Of a stretch of 64,000 bases of DNA, positions 11,896-25,113 are shown piece after piece (within the stretch, counting starts at the first letter, position 1; every line of letters starts with the position of its first letter). The stretch lies in assembly GCA_030268105.1 (NCBI GenBank), contig BSDZ01000031.1, positions 848,501-912,500 on the forward strand, read 5' to 3'. The translations under genes were made by a program, and so were the position numbers. Under the pieces are notes generated by a model. The model worked only from the letters and a program-made list of their open reading frames with translations, ran no database searches and was not told where the DNA came from. The stretch is from Volvox africanus (taxonomy: Eukaryota; Chlorophyta; Chlorophyceae; Chlamydomonadales; Volvocaceae).

Positions 11896-13870
11896 TTCAA
11901 CGGTACTACCTTAGTCTGCCCGTTCAGTCCGCAATGGTGCAACGTCCGCTTCTTTGCGCGGATCACTCTTCTTCCCGCATCTCACATCGCTTGTTGAGAT
12001 GTGAGATGAGATGTGCACTTCGTATTCTCTCAGGTACTCTGACGCCGCGAAGGGCACCCGATCTCTATTCGGTGCTGTTTGCGCTGAGATGGTCGTCCTG
12101 TTCAATGAAACCAGCACCCCACCTTTTGACAACAAAATGCGAACACATCGGACGACCCTTATTTTTTCCTTGGAACGCGTGAATGTAATTTATTTATACG
12201 CTACACGTTTCCATCTATATCTAGTTCACATCTGATCGACACGCGGACATGTATCCCCGGAAGCCCGTCTCTGTTTTCCTTCTCCCTTCCAAGCAATCCC
12301 GTCGGAGGGGGCGCAGTCCCCCTGATGTCAGATCCCAGACCCCGACCCTCTTTTCCCGGTCCTCTCTTACACAGCCATAATCGTACATTCCTCGCGCACC
12401 ATCCCCTTGACAGAGCCGCTCTCTCACCACAACACACAACCGCCCGCCGCTTCTTTACCAATGTCAGCGGCTTTACAGATACATTCCTGTTTTGATAGTC
12501 CGAACCAGCTCTCTTCTTCTTCAAACGGTAAAGAGACATTTTTTCTTCCCCAGATCCTGCCGCGTGAAGCTAGAGTGATGAAACGAACAAATTGATGGTG
12601 CGTCCCTCTGATCGTATATGCGCTGCACTGATCGATGTGTCACTACTGCTGCTGCTTGCACACGCCCCTTTCGGATGCCGGCGGGCGCACACCACACTCT
12701 GGCACTCTGCTGCAGCCCCTGCACCTCCTAAGCCCCTAACGCACACAGAACTTACACAGAAAGATACCCCACCGCTGTCCACAGATGCCCAAATATGAGC
12801 GTACAAATGTCCTAAGCTGGCACACCTACAAGAAGCCGGCGCCCTTTCCCAGCCTCTCATCGATCTAATGAGGCCAACTCCCTTTCGCGACATCTCACAG
12901 CGGCCCTGTGACAGTAAGAGGCACCAGCTACAATAACAGGCAGAAACCGTAACAGCTCTGCAGGCTGCCACACCACTACCGTCAAACAACTCTGGCACTC
13001 TGGGCAATGGCGCTTCTCTTGAGACCACCCCCGCTCATTCTGGGAGAGGAGAAAAAGGCGGAGGGGGCGAGACTATCCCAGGGTCTATCTTCTGGACTAT
13101 CCGCTCTTCTGTAAGCAACGCACGCGCACAAATCCACATAAATCTCAAAAAAACACGAACAAAAAACATCCAGATAACCAAACACACAGATGAACACATG
13201 CATCAGATCTTAGTTCCTAATCTCCCACCCCACCCCAAGGTCCTTTCCTCTGCCTTGTTCGTCACCACGGCCCCTCTCGCACCGCCGCCGCTGCTGCTAG
13301 GTGCCCATGCGTGTGACTGCCCCCTATGCTGATCATGCAAATCACTCTCTCATGCAACCTGTCCTAGAGCGTGACATGCGTGCGTGCTCAAGTACTTATC
13401 ACCACCCCCAAGCCCAGAGCCTGCACCTCATCTGAGAGTGCACTCAATCCGCGAGTGAGGGGGTCCGGAAGTCGTTCGGGCGGTTCATGCCGCTACCGGC
13501 TCGGCCGCAGCAGGCTGCTTTGGGCCCCGTGGGGGCGGTGGCGGGTGTTTGGCGAACAGTCGGTCGAACTCTGCGTGGTGTGTGTGATGTATGGTTTGTG
13601 TGGTGCGGCCGGCGAGGGTGATAGACCGCGATGAGAAAGGGTTGCAGAGGGCACACGCGAGGGAAAGGAGGAAAGGAGGGAAGAGTGACACATGGGGGAA
13701 TGAGGAAAAACAGCATAAAATACAAATAGAGCACATGGAAAACACTCCCGTCATCTCCTTCGGAAACCTCAACAACAAATTAAGGAGGAAAGCCAACCCC
13801 GGTGGAAGTATACCATTCTTGGTTTGGGCTTATATTCCTTTCCCGACGAATCAACTGTGAATAATCTAAT
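11896..13870. other. Gap with no supported gene
   Basis: ORFs of 60-150 codons occur on both strands, but none shows recognisable domains, convincing splice pairing or a family match. It may hold the 5' flank of the unrecognised gene ending at 11895 and the 3' flank of the Alba gene. I see no RNA gene here. Confidence 0.4.
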
Positions 13871-14753
13871 TTATGATGCCGCACTGCAGACCCCGCATGA
13901 CCCACCGGAGGACCTGCCAAGCACCACTTCCATCTTGGGCTTACTCGTGCTGCGTTGCTCACCCTCACTCTCCAGCGTCTCCAAGCCCGTGCGAAGGCCT
14001 GAGGACACGCCGGGGAACACGGATCGGCCAGAATCCAGGAGCCTTTCGTTGCCGCATATCTCTTGATACTGCAAGGCTCGTCATGCGTGTATATTGTGGT
14101 AGAGTGAATTTGCTGCTCCTAAAGAAAAAAATGAGGCCAAGAGCGTTGCCTGATTCCGCGACGAGTTAGGAAACTAGCAGAAAAGCCGGATAATAATGCC
14201 CTGTGATAATTAAGTGGCCTGCTCTTATTAGAAAACGGCGATCGTGGTTGTAATTTGCATGCTTTTTTGGGTTGTAACCCCTTTGGGCGGGCAATCAGTT
14301 TGCCCAGGTAACTGCGCTTACTCTTCTCCACAGCCCATCCATCTTTCTTGAGGATCTCCGCAACGGTGACCATATTGGAGACAGCTGCGTGACATTCACA
14401 GGACAGCGTTAGCGCTTTGACGCGCGTCATGCTCCCGTAGTACCGGTCTTACCCAACCCCAAGGCCGAGAGCTCCACCTCCCCATGTTCAGCCATGATCC
14501 TTCGACTGAGGTTAAGGTAGAATTGCAGCGGCTTTTTATTGGTGCTGACCTGAACCCTGCAGGAATACCGACACCGAGAGGATCTGAGCTCGCCTCCCAA
14601 AGTTCATCGCGGTCTGTGCTCCAAAGGTGATTGCAGGTGATCAAAGGTTCGGACATATATGCCTGGACTTGAGTTGAGCGTGACAACAGCCGTAGGCAAT
14701 TCATATGGTTACCGGTTAGGCTGGCGAGTTGGAGGAGCCGCGTCAGTTGTCAT
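13871..14753 (-). CDS. Alba-family DNA/RNA-binding protein
   Basis: Small nucleic-acid-binding protein of the Alba superfamily, plant-like subgroup, expected to act on chromatin or mRNA. Four exons close exactly: 14753-14713, 14556-14453, 14384-14322 and 13998-13871, giving 111 residues. After a 14-residue leader comes RVQVSTNKKPLQFYLNL, then EVELSALGLAVSN and VTVAEILKKDGWAVEK. This is very close to the plant Alba pattern of a VELSALG motif followed by a TEILK-type helix. The last exon carries SKPKMEVVL, the final strand, then a short Gly/Ser/Cys-rich tail. Introns are 68 to 323 bp, short for this window, and free of satellites. Start chosen as the first in-frame ATG whose exon splices into the conserved strand. 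Confidence 0.92.
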
Positions 14754-15120
14754 TATGTAAACTTTCCGGTTCTATTATTGAAAGGAAACAATAACAGAAT
14801 TCAGCTGTATGTTACAGGTGCATAGAATGGAATTCCGGCAGGTATTACACAATAAACTTCTGTTGTGAAGGAGAGCAACTAAAGCAAGGAAAACGCCTGG
14901 AAACAGGGAGGGAAACCGCTATGTGGCTGCCAGTCAAAGCATCGGTGTACGGGAAAAAACGCACTGACGTCCGACGTGCAGCATAGGCAACATTGAACAC
15001 TCTACTTTTTCCGCTCAAATCTTCACAAGATGTTAACCAAACATGCTACCTGAAGATTTCAATCTCACAGGTCACGATGAACATTTTTCTCAACGCCTTC
15101 TTATACTCGGTCCAAATCAG

Positions 15121-18100
15121 CTACTGGCTGCTCGCGGCCAGGGCCTCATCCTCCAACTGCATGATCTCGTTCAGCAACGCCTGCGCAAAGTATCCAGGTG
15201 GCAACACGCACACCACATTCAAGGGTGCACACTCCAGGTAGCGCGATATGCACACGCCGACTTTCGTCAGGGTCCGGTGTATGGCCTAACGTCACGAGCA
15301 TACCCCCCTCCCCCTCACACCAGAAATCACTGCAGCCTCTGTCCTTAGATCCGCGGTCATGAACCCAGAACCCATTCTGGCGCCATTACGACCCTTCTGG
15401 CCCACCATTTGCGCTCTGCTGCACGTAGCGGATCGGGACCCACTTCGGGAGACATACGCGTCACGTTTCTCCCTCCACACATTCATTCCCAAACAAGAAC
15501 CGCCAGACAAAATAATTAGCCCGCATGCTACTAATCGCCCACTTCCCTCCCTCCTCACATCGCCTGGGACTTAAGGCCTCACGTAAAGGGACCCGCATGG
15601 AGGTCTCTCCACAACAGCAACCCGGGCATCAACCCCTAAGAGTGGAAGAAGTAGTAACCACTAGGGGCTAGAAGAAAAAGGCGCTGAACACTGAACCCTA
15701 TCCTTCCTTCTGCTAAGGGGGCTCGTAAACCGACCGTCATGGTGCCCCAATCCCACAGCACTTTTCACTTACACACTCGCAAGCCGAGCTTATCACGCCA
15801 ACCTCTAGGGATACCAGATAAGGCATCCTTTTAGTCTCTTCCTCTCTCTTTCTTTTTCTTCATCTCTCTCTCTCTCTCGTACACACACACACACACACAT
15901 ACACGCCGCATATTCCGCTAACTTTCAGAAAGAACGCCAGATGGCCTCCAAGATAGCCCCAAAAGCCAAAACCCGACGCGCACGTACATGTACATAACAA
16001 CCGACAACCGTTTGGCAGGGTGTCAGGGAGGAAAGCCTCTTCATCCAAACCTAACCCCCAGATGGCCGATCCGCCCCTTGGGCACAAACCCAGACACACA
16101 CACACACACACACACATACACACACACACCTGCAGTTTGGCGGTCAAGGGGTGCTCTCCAAAATTCTCGGCGGTGGCTCTGAGCATCCCTCTCAGGCGCA
16201 TTCGGGCGGCAGCCAATCCTTCAGACCACCTTGGGCAGGGGGGAAGGAGGGCAGGGGGGAAGGAGGGGAGGGGGGAAGGAGGGGAGGGGGGAAGGAGGGG
16301 TGGGAAGACGAATAAACACGAGATACGGTATCGCTGTAGACGCTGCTGTAAACCATGAGTAACCGCGATGGTGGAGGAAGACGTGTAGCTCCGTCCTCAA
16401 GGTAGGGAAGATGAAAAATGTTGGAACGTTAACCAGGTAGCCGCTGAGGCCACCGCGAATAGAAACCGGATGTAAGGCAATAGAATCCGTAATAAAGTTT
16501 ACCATAAGGTTTGTTTCCTGCTGGTGGCGGCGGGAAGGTACCGCGTAAATAATTTTGGGTTCCATTGGGTTCCACGAAACGCGAAAACTGAAAGGTGACA
16601 GGGGGAAGGGGGGGGAAGGGGGGGGGAAGGCGAATACACCATTCCTGGTGTGCCTCTGGTTACTGCTGCTGAAGGCTGCAATCACTAGCCGCCGTTTGAC
16701 AGAGGTCGGCCGAGGGCGGCTGTCCTGATCATCCTGACGTAGAGGACATGTGGAAAGAGTTGGAGCGTGAACTAACCAGGTATCCGCCAGGGCCGCCGTG
16801 AATAAGCGCAGAGAAAAGAAGCCATACCCCACCCCCGCCCCCCTACGCCCGGGTTCCTAAGGAAGCCTCGCGTCTGTTGTTGATCACAAATCCATACACA
16901 CACGCCCCTACCCCCACCCCGCCCCTACCCGGTCTTCCTTGTTTATACCCCTCCAGATAGCAGCGGCACAGGGCCCCCGAGGCTTCGCCGTACTCCAGGA
17001 ACTTCTCAGGGTCAGACTTGAACGCAGCACCCGATAGCCCGCGGACCTGTGGCCGTAGCGGCCGGGGGGAGGGGAGAGGGGGGAGGGGGGAGGGGGGAGG
17101 GAGCGACGAGATAGAGGAGTTGCGGAGGAGGAGGGGAAGGAGATGGGGAAAGAGGAGCCCAAAAAATGGTGAAGAGTAGGAGGTAGAGGAGAAAAACTAG
17201 AGGGGTGTCTTGAGCTTATCATCAGCGGACCTCTCTCCCCTCGCTACCCCTCCATCCCCCACCGGACCCCGCCACCCCAAATTTGAGCTCCGCAAGTAAG
17301 ATCGGGCACCCAATCCAGGGGGTTTTGTTTTGTTTTTTTTCCAACGGATCAGGTCCCTCACCGTTTCGGCTTCCCCCCTGCTTCCCTGTTTATGCCCCTC
17401 TCCCTCCCTCCCCTCACCTGCTTGACCCTGGCCTCCTTGGCGCTGTCCGGCTCCCCCCGCAGCGCCCAGTAGCGAGCCAGACAGCCCCACAGGGCGACGG
17501 AGGCGGCGGAGCTGTTGACGGCTTCCTTGAGCAGCCCACCCAGAGACGCCAGAACCACCTCCCGATCTCGACCGGACAAAATGACGGGGGGGAGGCATCG
17601 GATTCAACATGATGGGTCGCGGTAGCGGCGTCGCCAGCGCCTGCCATTGCCAGCGCCTGCCATCGCCACCGCCGCCGCCGCTGCCGCCGCCGCGACGTCG
17701 ATGCTGCTGGTGGATTTGTCCTCCTCCTCCTCGGCCGACCGGAGCGGCACGTCGGAAAGCAGCGGCAGTAACGGAACGCCCAACGCCGCCTCGTCGTCCT
17801 ATTAACGTACGGCAGTGTCAACGGCATACCAAACGGAAAACGGTTAGCCGAACGAGGTAACGGAGAGACAAGGTGGACGACAGGAGATCACGAGGTTGGA
17901 GAAGATGAAAATGGCGGGAGCAGCACGCGGAATAAAACGATGAGAAGGGCCCTATATGGGGAGGGAGGGAGCGAGAGTACGACAAGATTCGATATGCGGT
18001 GTCATACGGGACATCATCCACCTGGAGAGAGGCGTCCGCCGCCTCCGCTGCCGCCGCCTCCACCGCCACGCCGCGGAGCCCCTCCGCTGCCGCCGCTGCC

Positions 18101-21100
18101 GCCGCCACGCCGCGGAGCCCCTCCGCTGCCGCCGCCTCCACCGCCACGCCGCGGAGCCCCTCCGCTGCCGCCGCTGCCGCCGCCGTCAGTGACGTCCCGC
18201 CGTCCCTTGGCGGCGGCCTTCCCTCAAGCACGTCCAGGAGTCCGGATGCCACGTCGGTGAAGAGCCGCTGACCGGCGCTGAGGCGGAGCGACTGACCGGC
18301 GGGGGCGTACCTGTGGGAGGGGGGGGGAGGAGGAAGAGGCGGAAAGAGAGGGACGGGAATCTTACAATTAATATTATAACATTTTATGCTTATTAAATAT
18401 ACAACTACGCACATATATATATGATTTATTTATTTACGAAAATACGAAAAACAATTCAGTAATAAATGAAGACATGTCGGAGTCCGATGGAGAAGCATCG
18501 GTGTCAGAGGGGGACGCTGGCAGGTGCGTCTGTGTCTGTGTGTATGCGGAGGGATTAGAGCGAGGCGGCAACTTTTGGTTGAAAACGGTTGGATGCAGTT
18601 GGAACGCCTACCTACCTATTCCACCATTGTACGGCTTCCGCTCTCGTCGATAACACCGTTCGCCAACTCGACTAAAGCGTGTCACACCACTCTATTCGTG
18701 CTGTCACGTCGGTTCCTTTTTCCGTACTAATTTGTACAAAAGTCCAAAACGTTTGCCGTACCATCTGCAACCGTCGTACGGCCTGATGGTAATGTCCCGA
18801 CGCCAGCGCGGCCCGGGCATAGTTCTCCCAAGTCTGCCAGGAATCTCGTTTGTGCCGTACAGATTCCGAGAGGGCCGCGAAGGCGGGTCTGAGGGGCGGG
18901 GGGGTGAAGAGGTTGCCAAGGAGCGTTCTAAGGCTAAGAGGAAGTCAGATGTGGATATTTCAGTCGAGGAGGCTGTTGGTTGGACGTTGGGGGTTGGCAG
19001 TTGTGAAAACAGAGCATCCAATGTGCACTCGTTCCTTTCATCCTCAATCAGGTTTCATATCCATCTGATGTCTCTGCACCTCACCCCTGTGCATTTGTTT
19101 CCGTCCACCTTTATCGCAATACACACACACTCTTAGCTCCCCGCCCCTCTCACCCCCACCCCTACCTGTAGCCCCCCAAGTGCATCCACAACGCGGCGAT
19201 GTTGTTCCATGCCTCCCCGTTATCTGGCTCCTGCTGAGAGACCCGGGTGAATGCCTTCACGGGGGGGGGGGAGGGGGGGAGGGGGGAGACGGGAGTATGT
19301 ATGTAGACCTGGTGCTAGTGCCGTTGAAAAACCCAAACTAATCACCAATTGTCGTAATCCCCATCTTCCCTTTGCCGCTCCCTGTCTTCCCTTCCCCCTG
19401 GAGTCCCCACCCGGAGTGCCGCCCGGTGCCGGTCCAGCTTCAGACGGCAGAAGCCCAGAGCGAACCAGGCCTCGGGGTGCAGCGCTACTGCTGCCTCCCA
19501 GTGCCCGGAGGCCTTGGCGTAGTCCCTGCCGGCCGGGGCGAAGGGGGGAAGGGGGGAAGGGGGGAAGGGGGGAAGGGGGGAAGGGGGGAAGGGGGGAAGG
19601 GGGGAAGGGGGGAAGGGGGGAAGGGGGGAAGGGGGGAAGGGGGGAAGGGGGGAAGGGGGGAAGGGGGGAAGGGGGGAAGGGGGGAAGGGGGGAAGGGGGG
19701 AAGGGGGGAAGGGGGGAAGGGGGGAAGGGGGGAAGGGGGGAAGGGGGGAAGGGGGGAAGGGGGGAAGGGGGGAAGGGGGGAAGGGGGGAAGGGGGGAAGG
19801 GGGGAAGGGGGGAAGGGGGGAAGGGGGGAAGGGGGGAAGGGGGGAAGGGGGGAAGGGGGGAAGGGGGGAAGGGGGGAAGGGGGGAAGGGGGGAAGGGGGG
19901 AAGGGGGGAAGGGGGGAAGGGGGGAAGGGGGAAAGGGAGGAAGGGGGAAAGGGGGAAAGGGGGGAAGGGGGAAAGGGGGGAAGGGCGGGATGATAGCGGG
20001 CGAGGGCCGGAACGCGGATGTCACACAGAGCTACATCTGCCGGCAAATCAACGACAACAAAAACATACACACATACACACACAAGCCAGCACCATCTCTT
20101 CCCGCATCTTCCCCATTCGCCGTTTCTTTGTCGTAATTCTATTTCTCACACTCCCCCTCTCTGCGTCTCCCTCTATCTCTTTTTGTCTACGACCTCTTTT
20201 TACCCTTCCCCTTTCAAATACACACGTATACACACATCATACACACACACGTACGGCATAACCCACTTCCTCTTCATCGCACTGCAAGCTCCTTTGGCTG
20301 CGGGAGTGTCGCCCCCCCGACCTCCGCCAAGCCTCTTCGTAGAACCTTAGGCAGGACACGAAAAGAAAACGAAAATACAAGAGGAAGTCGGGGGAGGGGG
20401 AAAGAGGAGGAGGGAGACGCTAGGGTGGGGTGGGCGCTAGGAACGGGCCTTACGACAAGATGAAGATGAGAAATATCCAATCAGACGTCCCGCTGAGTTG
20501 TCCGCCCCGAACTCGCATGGTGTCGTACCGATCGTCCAGGTGCATGTCGCCCAGCGCGCACCACAGCCGTGGATCGTCCGGTGTCACAGCCAACCTGTAC
20601 GGCAAGTGTAAAACACACGTGTCATCATTGTCATCATACTCATTGCCTAAACGGGGCAAATAAGATCAGAAAACATACAATTGGGTTTCGAAAAGGCAAT
20701 TATTTATAAAGGCAATATTCAGCAGTGTCGTAATTTTTCTTCTCTCATCTTCATAACTTCATATTTTTCCGTTGTCCCCTCCCCCAATGACGTAACTCCT
20801 TTTCCCCTCCCCCTCCTGAGGGACTAGACTCGCCTCCTTCTAACCAGCTCCTCCGCCAGCGCCTTCTTGCCCAGCAACCGGTAGCAGGTAAGCGCGCTGT
20901 CCCACAGCTCCAGGGACTCGAACACCCCGATGGCGGCGCCTGGTGGGGGTGACGGAGTGGGAGAAGGGTTCAGTGTACGACGATGGATGGTGTTAGGGAG
21001 CAAAGAAGTTGTAGTTGCGTACCGCACCACTCGCGTCCCCACAATATTTGTGTGTTGCCGCCAATTGCATAAACTCACGGACACCCTCCCCCTCGGGCCC

Positions 21101-24100
21101 CCCCACATACACATACACATACACTCACACATCAGTGTGTGACTCACCCACAAGGCCCATAGAGACATAATGCTCCGCTGCCTCCCTCCGCAGCTTAACC
21201 TGCGCGAGGAAAACGGTGTGGGGGCGGGTGTTTGGGGGGTGGGGGCTGGGGGGTGAGGGGTGGGGGGTGAGGGGTGGGGAAGGAGATTCCTGATGAGGAT
21301 GAGGTGGAGGGGGGCGGGGTTATGGGCGGTGCAAATGTGCGATTGAAAGGGGGGGAACAGGGGGAGAGAGAGCAAAGAGGGACCTGGCATGGGTACGGCA
21401 TGTGGGCTCCTTCAATCCCATCTCGTACCACAACAAAACCCATATCCCTGCCCAAACCATAAACAGTTACTTAATCCCAATCAGCAGCTACCTGCAACGG
21501 AAACCAAACCGCCCAGCTAAGGACGGCGCGCCGACCCGCAACAGCCACTGACTCCGAAACCACTGCAGTACCATCCGCCGGGATGCAGTCGCTGGGGGCG
21601 GGGGAAGCTACTAACGGCGCCGCGGTGTGGGTCATTGCCCCCCTGATTGCGGTGCTGACGTCAGCTGGCGGCGGCGGCGGCGCCCCGGTGACTGCCTCCA
21701 TCAGTTGGTCCATGTGCAATAAGGCCCTTTCTTTTGTACGACCACGAGTACGTTCGTGACGAATCTGTGCACATTTAAGGGGAGAGGAACGGTCTGTTGT
21801 AAAGAGTGCGTGAGGCATATGGCAAATTGTAAAGGTGCCAAAATTTGATTTTCTCACACACACACACATACACACACAAATTGCCTCGTACCCCACCTGA
21901 GAGGGTTACTGCCCACCTCTTCACTAGCACGTGTATCTTCCCCCCGGTCCCCGTCCGCAAGGGGGAACTTTCGTACACATACACACACACACACGTGCCT
22001 TGTTGAGTTTCGCCCCCGCCCGCGTCATAAACACCCCCCGGGGCTGAGATAGCACCGCCTCCACCCAGGGCGCCATCTGCCATTCCTGTGTGGAAGAAGA
22101 AAATAGGGTACGGAAACGCCGTACTATATTTGGATAACATTGCATTGTTGGTGTTTGGAAACGTGTCAAAGTGGCGGTCTGTGTTTTGGAGGGGGGGGAC
22201 AGCAGACAGATGGTGGGGTCGACTCGATAACCCGTGAAGCCATCAAGTAAGTGATGTGTGTATTTGCGAATGTACTACTGTTATACACTCATAATACGGC
22301 ATATTTCCGATCTGTACTGCATGTCTATGTCGTACCTGCAGGTCATTAGCGCTGGCGCCCTTCTTTACGGCAATAGCCAAGGCCAGGAGCAGGGCCTGCT
22401 CCGGAGCCGAGTACCTCAACGTTGGGGACGAAAGAGGAGGTGGGGCTGACGGTTAGATGAGGGGGGATGGGGAGAAATGCACCGGTCGTTAGGAATGGAT
22501 AGAAAGTGCCGTACGGATCAGTGAAAAACTATTCCCCTTTCCGTCCCCCCCTTCCCGCCAACCTGGTGTCAAGCAGCTTGCCGTCCTCGCCCACCAGTAC
22601 GGGAGCGGGCAGGACGTCACTGTCGCCACTAAGCCCCTCCAGCTCTCCCCCCCCTGGACCCGCCGTACAAGCAGCGGTGGCTCCATCCAGACCTGGGCGT
22701 AGGGGGAGGAGGGGTAAGCGCAGACAGACAGACAGACAGACGGGGGGAGAGTCACGAAGGAGGGGGGCAACAAAGACCGCCAACCCCATTTTGACGGTGT
22801 ATACGACATAGGCCCCACCAGCACCAGTTACCACCACCTTCATGATTTGCATGAGACCTCTTAACCCTACCCCCCCCCCCCCATTTCTCCTCTTCCCGGA
22901 CCCAAACAGCCACCCAACGCCTCCACGGCTTCATCACCCGCTGCTGAGGGAGGCGAGGAGCGGAGCGACTCCGAAGCCACCACCACCAGTTGGGCCTTAC
23001 AGTTTGTACGGATACAACGAGCGGCGATGGGGGCCGTGGGCAAAAGGGAATGGGGTGTCACTTCAGTTATCATCACCTATCTTTCCCTGAGATAATGTTG
23101 TATGCGTCACATAAGCCCCACCCGCTACGCAACCCGCCAACCAACCTATTCCGCAACTCCCAACTGCCGACTGCCAACCTTTGGGTCAATTTGATGAACT
23201 GTCCTCTTCCCCAGCGCTCCTGGAGGGGGGTGAGAGGGTCAGGTACGGAGAGGCGAGGTCGTACAGGGCGGCTGGGGAAGGGGAAGGGAAGGGGGTAAGA
23301 TGCGCCGCAGAGGAGTACAGCAGCAGCTCAAGGGCTCATACCATTCTCAAACCAGCTGTCTCTCTTTCATCTTCATCATGTAAAACCCTAAGACATCATC
23401 ATTGTAAATAGATGGTGATAGGGAGCCAAAAGCACTTGCAAGAATAGTCATCGGATGAACAGAATGCCCAAGCCACTGATTAAGCTGTCATGTCCCGTAC
23501 AACCGAAGGGGGCAAGGGAGGAGGCTGGAAAACTGTGCGTCGCGAGTGGGCTTCGACTTAGGAATATGTTTTATTCGATTTCCTAAGGGATGTTACTGCA
23601 GTTGGGAGTTACGAGCAGTTGGAAGTTGTCGAGGATGTTGGTGTTGCCTAACCTCCTATTCATAAAACCAGAACTAATCTTTCGTTCCAAGGTGTCAATC
23701 TCTCATAACCGCCAGGAGTCCTCCACGTTGCCAACCGAAATTCCAACAAACTCGTGGACCAACTTACCAGTCAGTTGTGGCTCCAGGCCCAGCAGCTGCC
23801 CTGCCCGTACAAGATACTGCCGTCCGGCATCTACATATCCGTACAAGTACTGACAGAGGGCCAGCTCCACGTGCAGTACACCGCCCAGCGCTGCGGCCTC
23901 GACCCATGGGTTGCAAATCGCCAGCGGCGGCGGCGGCGGCTGGCGGTTGAGCCCATGGGCGCTCGGGACTCACCAGGAGGAATACTTGTACCCATGTAAG
24001 CGTTGGGTGAAGATACGACAGACACACATGAATACACACACGAACCCTACAACACGACCCCTAATTCCTCCCGACACACACCAACTCTCTCCCTCTACAG

Positions 24101-24759
24101 GAGGAGGGGTCGACCATGAAATCGAGTTTCTGCCGTCACAGCTTTCACGCCGACAGACTGATACACCGACAGGGGCACCAGACAGACACACAGACAGACA
24201 GAGAGAGAGACGAAGGTCACCTGCCGGGCTTCCGAAAGCAGAGAGTGGAGCGCCCCTCCAGCACGTGCTGCTGACTCATCACGCAACGTAAGGCCCACCA
24301 AGGCCATGACCAGGTCCACGAACATACGGCAGCAGTACTGGTGTCCGTAGCAGTACTATCATCTCCCACGTGGTGGTGGTTGTCGTTGTGGCAGGCAGGC
24401 GAGGTGACTCGAAGCAGCGGTGCCAATAACGGCAATGGAAGGCAAGCACCAGCGGCGGTGGCAGCCGCCGTAATCGTCGCTGTCTTCACCCCCTCGCACG
24501 GCGCCGCCTCCTGCTCTCCTCCCTCCCGTACACCTCCCTGCCCCTGCTGCTGCTGGTGGTGGTGATGGGGAGGGTGGTGGTGGAGAGGGGGGTCGGGGGA
24601 TGGAGTCGCTGCCCCCAACGGTCCAAGAAGCAGCGTCCTGGCCAGCAGCAGCCACTGTACGGCGGGGCATCTACCCAGGAAGTCCTCCCCTGAGACATGG
24701 CGGGTGTGTGTGTGTGTGTGAGAGGGGGACAGACAGGCAGACGGACGGACAGACGGACG

Positions 24760-24790
<31 letters not shown>

Positions 24791-25075
24791 AGACGGACGG
24801 ACAGACGGACGGACAGACAGACAGACGGACGGACAGACGGACGGACAGGCAGACGGACGGACGGACGGACAGACAGACGGACAGACAGGCAGACAGACGG
24901 ACAGACAGACGGACAGACGGACGGACAGACGGACGGACGGACGGACGGACGGACATGCAGACAGATAGACAGACGGACAGACAGGCAGACAGACGGACAG
25001 ACAGACAGAGAGACAGACGGACGGACAGACAGGCAGACAGACAGACGGACGGACAGACAGACAGAAGACAGACAC

Positions 25076-25113
<38 letters not shown>

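Noticed and set aside
12201..13800. Several 60-150 codon ORFs as genes between the unrecognised gene and Alba
   Set aside because: No domain, no convincing splice pairing and biased composition; I could not support any of them.
19251..20261. 336-codon ORF rich in Gly/Glu/Lys repeats, and its mirror Pro/Ser/Phe ORFs on the other strand
   Set aside because: It comes entirely from the 8-bp satellite GGGGGGAA, which is open in all frames; the real coding content here is two short TTC27 exons on the minus strand.
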